Shown: positions 45,722-56,623 of the stretch, piece after piece
How the letters are laid out: each line of letters begins with the position of its first letter
How positions within the stretch are numbered: position 1 is the first letter of the stretch
Assembly (NCBI GenBank): GCA_035041965.1
Contig: JAPYMA010000194.1
Location: 1 to 64,000, forward strand
DNA: 64,000 nucleotides
Direction: 5' to 3'
DNA from: Anisakis pegreffii
Taxonomy: Eukaryota; Nematoda; Chromadorea; Rhabditida; Anisakidae
Made by a program: the position numbers and the translations under genes
The notes under the pieces: generated by a model
Databases searched by the model: none
Seen by the model: only the letters and a program-made list of their open reading frames with translations
What the model was told of the DNA's origin: nothing

Positions 45722-47410
45722 GAATGGATTTCTCAAAGTTATCAAGTACCTTATTAGCACTAATGACGGACAACAGCTGCACTGGCAAGGTAAATAAGGA
45801 TTGCATCAGAGAATGTGCATGAATGCCATCATGACACTAGCTAATAGATAAGCTTCGGCGAGTAACCACAAACACCTGAGAGATTTCCCCTCATAACACA
45901 TTTGATAACATTGGAACTTTATTCCAACTGTTATCAAACAGCACTACGAGGAAGACGTACTTCGAGTCACCGGTCAGCAACTCGACTCTACACGATGAGT
46001 GGTCCAGGCGAACTTTCCAGACCTACCGCTAACTTCATAAGGCTATTCATACCCTACGTTCATGAAACTCAGTTTTATGGGGATATTTTCTTCCTTTTAT
46101 ATGCCAGTATAGCTATTAATTCAAAACTGAAAAACCCATAATGCCTCTCCTCTCATTTGAATGGATTTCTCAAACTTATCAAGTTCCTCATTAGCACTAA
46201 GGACGTTCAATAGCTGCACTGGCATGGGAAATAAGGATGTCATCATAGAAGTGTATGAATGCCATCATGACACTAGCTAATAGATAAGCTTCGGCGAGTA
46301 ACCACAAACACCTGAGAGATTTCTCCTCATAACACATTTGATAACATTGGAACTTTATTCCAGCTGTTATCAAACAGCACTATGAGCAAGACGTTCTTCG
46401 AGTCACCAGTCAGCAACTCGACTCTACATGATGAGTGGTCCAGGCGAACTTTCCAGACCTACCGCTAACTTCATAAGGCTATTCATACCCTACGTTCATG
46501 AAACTCAGTTTTATGGGGTTATTTTTCTTCCTTTTATATGCCAGTATAGCTATTAATTCAAAACTGAAAAACCCATAATGCTTCTCTTCCCATTCGGATG
46601 GATTCCTTAAAGTCATTAAGAACCTTAATAGACAATAACTGCACTGGCAAGGGAAATAAGGATTGCATCAGAGAATGTGTATGAATGCCATCATGACATT
46701 AGCTAATAGATAAGCTTCGGCGAGTAACCACAAACACCCGAGAGATTTCTCCTTATAACGCATTTAACAACATTGAACTGAGTGAAACGAGTTCATATGT
46801 GCAAGCCAATGGTCAACCCGATTATAATTCCCCCCTGTTAAGAGAAAGTGCGCACAGTGAGTCCGGGAACCCTCGTTACCTGAGCAAATGCCCGAAGGCA
46901 CTACTCAGGCCAACTTACGCGCATTCCCTATCCCCGGTCAAATCGGCGCCTTTCTCGGGCCGGGAACGCCCGTAATATGTTCCGAAGAATAAATGCCAAC
47001 GATGCTCGGGTATGTATCGCTAGCATATTTTAAGTTGTTTCTCCCCGATTCGCCGAGACTGCCGGTAGGCGGGGAACGCCTGTCGCATTTACCTAAACCT
47101 AGCCCCTCTTGCTGGCAGCTCGACGGGTTGGGATCACCCACGCAATCAAAATATGCTTTTTTAAAAATGAATATTAACTGCACACATGATATCGCATCCA
47201 ACTCAGTTCAGCTGTCACTAAACAGCACTACGAGGGAGACGTTCTTCGAGTCACCACCTAGCGACTCGACTCTTCGGGTGAGTGGTCCAAGCGAACTTTC
47301 CAGACCTACCGCTAACTTCATAAGGCGATTCATACCCTACGTTTGTGGAACTCAATTTTACAGGGATAGTTTTCTTTTTTCATATGCCAGTGCAGCTATT
47401 ATCAACCCCA
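45722..47410. repeat. Tandem array of ~436-bp units
   Basis: Three units start at about 45722, 46159 and 46595 (GGATTTCTCAAA or its variant). Shared blocks, in order: CTGCACTGGCA, GAATGCCATCATGACA, GATAAGCTTCGGCGAGTAAC, CAAACAGCACTA, GAGTGGTCCAGGCGAACTTT, CATAAGGCTATTCATACCCT and ATATGCCAGTATAGC. Units 1 and 2 are more than 90% alike by eye. Unit 3 is split by an insertion (about 46782-47205) and finishes at about 47410. The fragments translated from it (for example LSRPTANFIR) recur only because the DNA repeats. Confidence 0.88.
46782..47205. mobile_element. GC-rich insertion with short inverted ends inside unit 3
   Basis: Relative to units 1 and 2, about 425 bases are inserted. The ends are roughly inverted (TGAACTGAGT on the left, ACTCAGTTCA on the right, with further partial matching inward including ATATGTGCA and TGCACACAT). 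The interior is much more GC-rich than the surroundings and holds repeated CGGGAACGCC and GGGAACGCCTG strings. A non-autonomous DNA transposon is the simplest reading; no target duplication could be confirmed. Confidence 0.5.
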
Positions 47411-48656
47411 GTTACAACTCCTCCCAAAACAAACTATATATCCTCTCATGTGATACCGCTAATTCTGAAAAGCGATCAATTTCGAGAGCTTCAATCTCAG
47501 CTACGACATGACTAGAATATTGCGTCAGGTTGTCCATAGATAGCTAAGTATTCCTCTTAATCGCATGCTAATATGGCTCACAGTAACTAACGTTTGACTA
47601 AGCAAAGTCGAAGTCCGCTAAGCGCTACACCAACTCAATCAACATCTCATAAATTTCCAGTCAAATCGTGTCAAAGTTTTGGCTCAGTGAGCTTATAATG
47701 CAGTCACAGTCATGCTAACTCAAGTCGAAGCTATGACTAAGTTAAATCAAGTTAAGTGTAACCTGCGACAGCTACCTCAATACATATCAGCAAATGTGCT
47801 ATTCTCATATCTATGCCAGAGTCCAACACGAATTCACGTAATAGAGTCCACATTGGGGAGGGGAGGGGAATGGTGAGGTGTAGAAACTGAAAAAAAATTT
47901 CAATCAGGTGGGATGGGCCATATTTATAGCCAGTCCAAGTCCCTACCTCTGGCTCCGGAGTTAAGCGGGTCATTACGTGCCGCATCCCTCCTTCGCCCTA
48001 CCCACATCCCTTGCAAAAAGGCTTACAATATTGCTGACAGCGATGAATGTTCAAAATAAATAAAAAAAAGAATAAATAATGAAAACATACATGATAATTT
48101 GTGGCAATATACATGAGTATATACATTATATGTATTGTACAAATCAATTGATCCACAACATTAAAGAATAAATAGAAAACAGAACCCAATAGGTAATAGT
48201 CTGGGTCAGAGTTTATGATTTTTCCTTTGATTTCAAATTGTTTCAAATGAGCTAAGCCTCTCAGTATATGACAATACAGTGACGTTAACAATAGTAACAA
48301 TAACACAGAATGAAGGTGATAAAATAGCACAAATAACACTAACAAATGTATTAAAAAGCACTAAAAAATCCCCCCAGTTAAAGCATACGAGGCATCATTA
48401 ATATCTTCACATGTTTATGATCGACAATAATAACATTAAACAATGCACTATACTATTTGTCACTGTATTGTCTTCTATACTTAATTTATCAATTATAAAT
48501 CAAGCACGATTTACATCTAATTAACAACACATACAAACATAATTCACAATATTCATAAATGAATTAAGGAATAAAAATGATCTGATTAAAAAAGTGGTCA
48601 CTGACCACGACTAAATTTTATTCTTTGTCCCTAATTATAAGTCGAAAACTACTAAC
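47411..48656. other. Non-coding stretch with a GC-rich block
   Basis: Contains a GC-rich block at 47830-48005 (runs such as GGGGAGGGGAGGGG, and CTCCGGAGTTAAGCGGGTC) in otherwise AT-rich DNA. It does not match 5S rRNA, spliced-leader RNA or U-snRNA sequences that I can recall. The minus-strand frame at 47752-47985 across it has no supporting features. Confidence 0.4.
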
Positions 48657-48843
48657 CTGGCGCTTCTTTGCGCCACTGTGCCATATTTGTTGAATGTTGT
48701 TGAATATTATTGTAGAATTTATTGAATTGTTGACTGCTGTTATTCTGATTTGATACTGCCAGGTGATACTGTTGAATATTGAATCTGCCACGCGATATTG
48801 ATAAAGACGATACACCACGTCTATCGAATCGGCCATCGGCCCG
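48657..48843 (-). CDS. Candidate Gln/Asn-rich exon, possibly of an RNA-binding protein
   Basis: On the minus strand an open frame encodes RFDRRGVSSLSISRGRFN then NQNNSSQQFNKFYNNIQQ and MAQWRKEAP, ending at a good GTTAGT donor. The RG and Q/N-rich composition resembles low-complexity parts of RNA-binding proteins. No clear acceptor was found: an in-frame stop lies at 48844-48846. A second candidate exon lies upstream on the same strand at 49200-49274. Confidence 0.3.
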
Positions 48844-49199
48844 TCACCATCGGTTGTGGTGTTTCCTCATCCCCTTGGAATCACCAGTACGCATTCCTTG
48901 GAATCACCTAGAATTGGATGACGGTTTAATGCTGACAAGATAGATCATTTTCAGGCAAATATCGCACTTCTACATTATTCAAAATATGAACACCTCTATC
49001 AATATTATATCTGTTATCACACAACTGTTTTATACACCAACCCATCTAACAGTGAATATTCATAACATACCCATTCTTACTGAATATACGATAGATTTCC
49101 ACCAGATCAAAAGAAATTAACAAGATTGATTGACAATAAAGTCATTTCATATCACCAACAAACAAATTAATCCACCACAGAAATGATCCAATTCCTCAC

Positions 49200-49274
49200 C
49201 TTTAATTTGAGATAACGACCAGTGACAGTATCATTTAAACTGTCACAGTTTGTCCGGTCTCGATCACCTCTGAT
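49200..49274 (-). CDS. Candidate 25-codon exon
   Basis: Bounded by a TGTTCCAG acceptor and a GTGAGG donor on the minus strand, phase 0 at both ends, encoding IRGDRDRTNCDSLNDTV then TGRYLKLK. It could belong with the Q/N-rich frame at 48657-48843, but the two do not join cleanly. Confidence 0.3.
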
Positions 49275-51989
49275 CTGGAACAGTATTAAATGATTAGTTC
49301 GTAGTTTTCCTCAAGTTCATTTCAATACAATTCGAGCAATCAACCTAACACGCGATATGATACTAAAAACATGAAAAATTGGAAGATAATGCGATCTCAA
49401 AATATCTACGGCGCAATTTTGAATTGCACCAGAAAATACATGAGTGACCTAAAAACATGAATAACATATACAAAAATATATTACGCACCACAACTGCACC
49501 GCACAGAACATTTATGAGCGAAATAAATGAATACTGAATGAGCAAGGCAATCAATCATAGCGATATGATCTGTAGTGATCATTTGGTATGGTACCATTAA
49601 CAGATCATAGAGTGCTTGCTATGATCACAACGATGTGATCAACGAAGCATGCACATATTATTAGGTCATATCACTAGCGAGTGAACTCGAACATCAATGG
49701 AAAAAAAAGAAAAGATATTGCGCCGAGATCATTTTCTGGGATCTTAAAAGCTTTTTCATTCCGGATGAAATCCGGAGGCATTGGAATTTGTTAGCATGAA
49801 TCGAGTAAAATGCACTTAAACATTCACAGAATCTTTGTAACTGAATTGAAAGTGATTTATGCCATCATGGTGGCTAAAAATCTGTGTACAGGTGGGGTGT
49901 TTGCTTTCGTCATCAAGCCGAAAATTGCCGAAATAGCATTGCGATGATTAGTGAGGAAGAAAATAGAAAGGGAATATACGAGAGAGTAGAGATGCAGAGG
50001 GTCCGAGAATCTTGAGTATCATGCATCGGATGCGAGCGTGCGTAGGTGTACACATGCGTGTTTAAAACATTGTAAGCATGGAACGTCGTTTGACGTTTTT
50101 TGACAGAGTGCATGCAGAAGCCTATTGCGAAATTCCAATGTATTGAGTAAACATCATCGTAAAAGGTTTTGATCTCTGATCAACTATTGACATTGTACCA
50201 ATGAAAGTGTTTCATCAAAAGGAATTTCGGATTTGGAATTTTTGCTTTTGCTGGAAACTAGAGCATAAGGATCTATCAGGATAAGGATCATTGTTTTTGT
50301 AACAAGCTCTTCATTGATATCACAATCAGCTTGCATGAAGAAGAGATGCATGTGAAATGATGACTAATACCATTGAGACATTCAAATTTCAATGCAGTCG
50401 AATCGTTCTGATGAGCAAATCGCTTGCTAGTAATAAGATATTTGAGAAAAGACTGCTGAATGAATAATATGAAGCATCTTTGCATGCATACATCGAAACG
50501 ATCGACAACGTGCGAATAGAATACCTTAGAATAGGACTTCTAAGACGTGAGCAGAAAGAATGTGAACACCATATGGGGGGCGGTATGTTCCAATGTACTA
50601 TTTCGATGTTTCATCAGGGTTATGTTTAAATTGCTTCGATAATATGCATTATATCGTCATTATCATTGTCTAATTAAAATCTGTATCACAGCAGATCAAA
50701 CAAAACTGACATAAAAATAACAATCTCTTCTGTGATTTTCCTTTCAAAGTAGACCACATTCCAATCAATGAAAAATTCCAATCAATTGGATGAATGGTTT
50801 CGAGAATCATGTTGATTGTGAGGAGAACTGCTTAAATTAGGGTGGGCATTGAGGAAAGACTCCGTTCGGATGTGTTAATTACTCTGCACTTCTAACGGCT
50901 CCACAACTCCGTTTATTTTTGCGACATGAAATTTTTTGTGTTCATTGTTTGTGGTATAATGACCGATCGTTGAGAATTAATAAATAATTTTGTGAAACGA
51001 CTAAAATGCTTTCTGGAAGAAGTTTGCATTGAATATGCGAATGAAAGCTGCTGGAAATTACGATGAATATCATAAATATTGCATTGTACTGCAATGAAGA
51101 GGAGACCACCTTATTGCAAGTTTGATATAGATCAAGTTTGATGTTGTTTTTAATGGTAAATGAACTTGTTTGAATAGAGTATTATGGTTTCGATGGGAAT
51201 CATCTCTACATTCATTCAGGTAGGTGTTCTACCAAAACATTTGAGCAATATTGTGACTCAGTGCAGCTGATAGATTGCTTGAATGCCTAGATTCTGAGTT
51301 CAGTATCCAGTCTACTTGAGTAAGGCTATGCCTATCACGTAGAGCAGGTATTAAACTCTCACTACCAGATACCTGCGCGTAATAGTTCAATAGTTTGGAT
51401 GAACAGTGCATTTCTGAACGTGTTTTACATAACTTAGCGATTAAGGTATTTGATTCTGTTTATTTGGTTTCCTTACTATTCAACAACACATGGATATGGT
51501 GTATTATCAGCATGACCTCATCTCATGCATCTGTACCGTCTGATCTGATCGAAAATCACATTTTTTGGCAATCTTCAGATCGTCTGTTGAAAAAAAAAGT
51601 TTGCGATGGAAAACCGTCACTTCGGAGCAGGTAGTGATAGCATCCGACCGACAGTTGATAGGAGAAATCTGAAATTTTCGATCGGAATTCCGCTGTTCAG
51701 ATTCCGATCGGTGAGTCAGATTTGGAAGGTGAGCCAGATTTCCGACTGTTGGAAATTCAGAATGTCAGTTCAATCGGATTCCGATCGAGCAATTCTGACA
51801 GTCGGCGGGAATTCCGATTGTCGGAATGATGCAACTTCATGTCGGTTGGATTCCCATACCAATATATTGATGTTGGGCAATTACAATACTGAATAATTGG
51901 TGCTGATGGAGCCATCTAGAAAGGTATCACAACACGTGAATATATCGTTAAGTTGATGATTGCATCGACAGTTTGTCATGTTCATTCTG
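49275..51989. other. Non-coding stretch with palindromes
   Basis: 49558-49680 holds several TGATCA palindromes and a longer inverted match (TAGCGATATGATCT against AGGTCATATCACTAGCG). 51640-51840 holds many overlapping GATCGGAATTCCG-type palindromes. No gene could be supported in the rest. Confidence 0.5.
51640..51840. repeat. Cluster of GATCGGAATTCCG palindromes upstream of SXP copy 2
   Basis: At least six occurrences of CCGATCGG, GGAATTCCG or ATTCCGATCG-like strings in both orientations within 200 bases. The same motif family lies in the first intron of SXP copy 1 (30797-30890). Confidence 0.75.
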
Positions 51990-52293
51990 ATATAAATGCA
52001 TGATAATTTGCTGATTAGAGAATGTGACTGAATTCAGAAGCGAATTAGCATTTGAAATGGGTGAAAAGATTCATTCCCTGAATGCCGAAATTCCCACAAA
52101 CGAAAATCCCATTGAATGCAAATCGTTTCCAAGAAACAACTCCAAAATCGATGAAATATTTCCTCATTAACACAACATTACCATTTGAATGAAAATGCGA
52201 ACATGAAATCAGCGAAAACGGAATAATGAGGAAACGATTTCGACGTCGAAAAGTTCCATATATAAATGAACGCTATTCAGTCTCACCTTTTAA
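51990..52293 (+). promoter_or_regulatory. Upstream region of SXP copy 2 with TATA-like element
   Basis: Copy of 29936-30240. CATATATAAAT lies at about 52257, only about 30 bases before the ATG. A segment of about 30 bases between TATA and ATG present in copy 1 (around 30203-30240) is missing here, so the 5' leader would be very short if this TATA box is used. Confidence 0.6.
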
Positions 52294-53927
52294 ATGGAGG
52301 CTCTAAATATAATCCTTGGTTTATGTACAGTGATAACTCAAGTAATATTATTTTCTCAAGCAAAACCATTACCAAGCCATCAAATTGCTTCAAGCTCATC
52401 AGACGTAGACCCATGGAGTTCCGAGCCACTGCTAGGAGCCTGCAATTTGGATTTACCTCACCTAGGCGAAGCCATCCAACCAATCCTTGACGCCATCCAG
52501 GATGAACAAAAAATTCAAGAATTCATAGATATAATTGGTAAGGACGTTTCGAGAGGACAGCGTATGGAGCTAATGGAGAAATGGGCAGAAGAACAAGGAG
52601 GAAGTATTTGGGTAAGTCACGTTTCTGTGAAGCTATTAGAAGTAAAGGTTGGTCTGAAATGCACGCCTTCAGTTAAATGCGCGAGTAGATTAAGTTGATC
52701 AATGATTAGCAGATGATGTTCAAATGTTCTTGTGAATAATCCACGACTGCAAATTGAATAAGCACTGAAATATTCATTGAATTTCAGGATGCATACCAGC
52801 AACAACTATCAGAATGGCAAAAGCAAAAGATGGAATGGAATGCGAGACTCAAAGGACGTTTCACGCGCCTTTCGGAACCGGCAAAAAGAATCGTCGAGAG
52901 GCGCCTCAAAATTGAGAACGATCCGACATTGAATGAGTTCCAAAGTGCTCTTGAAGTAAGAATATGTAGAATGTTTGCAACAGATCAGTCGTTTTTATTT
53001 TCCGAGAATCAATGCACAACTTGAAATCGAATGGAATGCGAAAATGAGCACTAAAATAGTTGACCCATTTATATTAAATCAATAAAAAAAGCGAAACGTG
53101 ACCCATTGTATATCAAATCAATATTCTATCCGAAACGTAGTGCTCAATTCGATTTGATTGAATATCAAAATGGTATTCGAGTGTAATTTCAACTTTTACT
53201 CGGTACTTATAAGTAGGTACACAACGTACAGTTATCATTTAACAAAGGCAGCTAAATTGAATTCATGTCATAATAAAAATGGCCAAACAAATTTCAGATA
53301 GATACACTGATGGCAAGAACAGATCTTCGAGTAGCAATGGAGGTGTATGAACTTGCTGAGTGGCTGGCGAATAGTCGCAAAGAAAATATTGCATTCAACA
53401 TCTTTGAGGATCTACAACGAGTGACATATGAACTAGGCAGAGTTGAGAAAGACGTTCAGATAGCAGAAAATCTCATACGGCAACTTGGCACGGATCTTTC
53501 TGAAGAACAGATCCTTATGAATGAAGAAGACGCTATTGGAGAAGCATTTAATATCAGACATGGTGGCTGGGGATATTGGGAACACTTACCGGACGGATTT
53601 AGAACAAATCGGTTAGGGATGAGGAACGAGGCTGTGGATATAGATCAGCCCAAGAAATCAAATAACACTGCGACCATATATATATCTATAGCTGAGCCAA
53701 AGTACCAAAAGCACAATTCTATATATAAGCCTGTCAAGAAAAAGAAACCAATTTACCCGAAAAAAGTTTCGCATACAGTTCAGAGGAATTCATCAAAGAA
53801 AGCAAGGAAGTCTCAAGAAGATCTCTTGGATCTAAAGATCCCAATTACTCACGATGGTTCATTAACGGATGAGCAAATTAAGGCAAAGGTCAATCAATGG
53901 TTAGCTCAACATAAGCTGAGCATTTAA
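52294..53927 (+). CDS. SXP/RAL-2 (DUF148) secreted nematode protein, intact copy
   Basis: Exons 52294-52611, 52788-52955 and 53298-53927 (371 aa). Signal peptide with hydrophobic core ILGLCTVITQVILFSQA, then GACNLDLPHLGEAIQP, the charged helix LSEWQKQKMEWNARL and the block FTRLSEPAKRIVERRLKIEN shared almost exactly with copy 1. The third exon is long: a helical part (EDLQRVTYELGRVEKDVQ), an aromatic stretch (GGWGYWEHLPDGF), then a Lys-rich tail (KPVKKKKPIYPKK). At 371 aa it is longer than typical SXP proteins (about 150-250 aa). It is probably secreted; the biochemical role of the family is unsettled. Confidence 0.9.
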
Positions 53928-56077
53928 CTCAAAAATGGGCTGATTTCTTCTCGTTATGTTTTTAATTTATTGATCTACTCAAAATCATGTGATCGATGAG
54001 TGTATTGTATAAAAGTTTTTCGAGAATACGCCAACCACATAAATGGTTCATTTCTCTCATTTACGTTCGCGTTCTCATTCTAGCGATTTTTACTAGGTCT
54101 TGTTTCATTTCTCAGCACATTTTCAATGGGCCATTACTGAGCTGTATCACTCGCTATATCTTGATAATCACTCCAATAATCAATTTCATAGTAAATAGCC
54201 CCAAAAGTTTCCTTTCATTTCGATTTGATAACATTCCATCACAGTATTTTTGCTTTCAATAACTGCTAATTCAAAACAGACTCACAAGGCGGTGCAATTT
54301 GGAAAAATGAGTGAAACGACGACGAATGTATTCATTGTATACAATGCAAATATCTTCAGTTAATCACTCGCTTTTCTGTTTTATGTAATCCAATATCTTT
54401 ATAATGTGAATAATAAAATTTAGAATTATTCGCTAATTGATTCGTGATTCTTTTAGTGTACCAATGTGCTAAAAATTTCAAATGTGCTAAAAATTGTCTG
54501 TAAGACGTGTTCAGTGAGACCATCCAAACAACTTAAGAAATTCCATCGAACGAACACGCGTTCAAATTGGTGGTGGATTTATTGTGTTCATGAATGAGGT
54601 CTTTCAGTTTTACCAACAATAACATTCTATTCAACTTTCTATGAGTTTTTCCATTTCGCATTGCCGAGCCTATCACTTCTCAAAAATTGCTTCATTCTGT
54701 TGCACGTTGTACCGTTCCGGTTCTAGAATGGCTGACCATGGGTAGTTCGTTCATGTACCATACATTTCATCAGTCAATTCCTATGCATATCGTATTTCGG
54801 TGACTTACTCTCTCGAAATGTTTCCCACCGTTCTCTTGGAACGAACGATTATACGAAGATACAGATGCATCTCACAGTTGTTGATACACATCAACTTAAT
54901 CAGTGGGCTCATCTGAACTTACCGAATTCATGACTTCATTAAACCATTCATCTGTGGTCAACAGCAGTCACATTAAAATTTTATCAGCACGAATAAACAC
55001 TCAAATAAATGTGCAAATCAAACAACGTCCTGATGAGACATTAACATCGAGCGATATTCCAGTAATAGACATGAAAATCTGCGCGAAATTTGATTACAGA
55101 CATACACATAAGTAAAATACACGTGAATTGGTACAGTAACGACGGTAATATCAACAATAAATCATAACAACGTTCTCCAATATCCAGAAACTGAAACATT
55201 TGCTATGCCAGAGTGCATACATAGGTATATCAAACAACCTGCGATCAAAACCTATGCGATGATCTCGTACCATATGACCTTATCAAACAGTATCCTGCTC
55301 GTTTTTCACTTTGTTACTGTATGACTGTCACTTTAATAGTATACTCAGTGACTGTCAATGAATCGATTAATGTAAAAAGCGAGCAGAGATCACACGTGAT
55401 AAGATTATACGGCACATGATTATACAGCTCAAGATTAGAAGATGAGTAAGCATTGCATTAGAAAGAAACCATCAAAATGATGAATGATGAAAGATCGATG
55501 TTAAAAATCAACTTGAGAAAGACCATAATGAGAAAATCTGCACAAAGTGGTGAATATACAGTAAATTGTATTAATGATATATGATACAGGAAATACGAAC
55601 GTAACGATGAGAACTGACCGATAAAAATACATAGATATACTTGTATGCACCATTGAAATTTCAGATTAAAACCGATGAATCGAATAAATTCCGAAGTTTA
55701 GAGACAGTTTAAAATGTGAGAGTACGAATTACAGCACAGATTCTGGTATGGAACAAGTTCAGGTGTAGGCGACGTATAGCAACCTGACAATAACTAAATT
55801 TCCAGAAATCATTTTATCGTAAACGAGTGAGCAGAATGAATCGACGGATTTTTAGCGAACGCTAAACACATTCTAAAACTTAGCACCGCTCACGATTATG
55901 CACTCGAGTTTTGAGCTGATACAGCAGATAAGGATAGATCTCCACTAAATAATGTCACGACTTTATCAGTAGACACACGATCTGAAGAAGTGAGACCGAA
56001 ACAGCATCGGAAATGAATGCATTCAATTTGAAATTTGGAAATACTAAGAAGTGGTGAAGCACAAATTGGAATAATTA
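53928..56077. other. Non-coding stretch
   Basis: 3' UTR and intergenic DNA. An AATAAAA signal lies near 54409, about 480 bases past the SXP stop. Frames at 53996-54262 and 54903-55115 have no supporting features. Confidence 0.5.
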
Positions 56078-56085
56078 ATTGTATT

Positions 56086-56287
56086 CAGTGGCGTACCAAT
56101 GGACCAAGGTGCTTACCTCCCCACCCCTGGAGGTTGAAAGAAAACAGGAAAAAAGAAATGGGAAAGAGCAACGAAGGGAGATGGAAGAAAAAGTCAACGT
56201 AGAAATATAAAACCCTCTTCAAAATCGCGCTATTTCTCAGTACCAGACCTCTGCACCCCTCCCGAAACAATCTTCACAATGCCACTG
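56086..56287. mobile_element. Short non-autonomous hAT-type element (MITE)
   Basis: About 202 bases beginning CAGTGGCGTACC and ending GCCACTG, the common hAT terminal motif in inverted orientation. Flanks are ATTGTATT (56078-56085) and ATTGTATC (56288-56295), an 8-bp target duplication with one change. The interior has CCCACCCCTGG and a purine-rich run, with no transposase coding. Confidence 0.78.
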
Positions 56288-56489
56288 ATTGTATCTCATC
56301 AAATCAATCAATGAAACTAAACAATAGATCGATTAATACAAACATTCAATAATTTGCATGCAACCTGAGTATAATTTCATGTATACATATATATTTATAA
56401 ATAACTCCGTAGAACGTAAAGAATGACTGCTCTGGAAGCGCAGCTGAATCCATACAGTCTTACAATAACAGTACTAACCACAACAACAA

Positions 56490-56491
56490 TA

Positions 56492-56522
<31 letters not shown>

Positions 56523-56526
56523 TAAT
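56490..56526. repeat. (AAT)n/(ATG) microsatellite
   Basis: A run of AAT triplets with a few GAT units just past the 3' end of the minus-strand gene at 56624. Confidence 0.85.
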
Positions 56527-56623
56527 AGCAGTAAATAAATTTGATCTACTGGAAATATCAACAAATAATTCGATCACTGCTATCTGATTGTGTTCAATTT
56601 CACTTAGTTAGTGTTATTATTGA

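Noticed and set aside
46993..47511. 172-codon plus-strand open frame
   Set aside because: It runs across the junction of the GC-rich insert and the tandem unit, and the part in the unit does not behave as a conserved protein in the other copies. It is an accident of composition.
47830..48005. 5S rRNA, snRNA or spliced-leader RNA gene in the GC-rich block
   Set aside because: A GTTAAGC string resembles 5S rRNA, but the remaining conserved 5S positions are absent, and no SL exon or Sm site was found.
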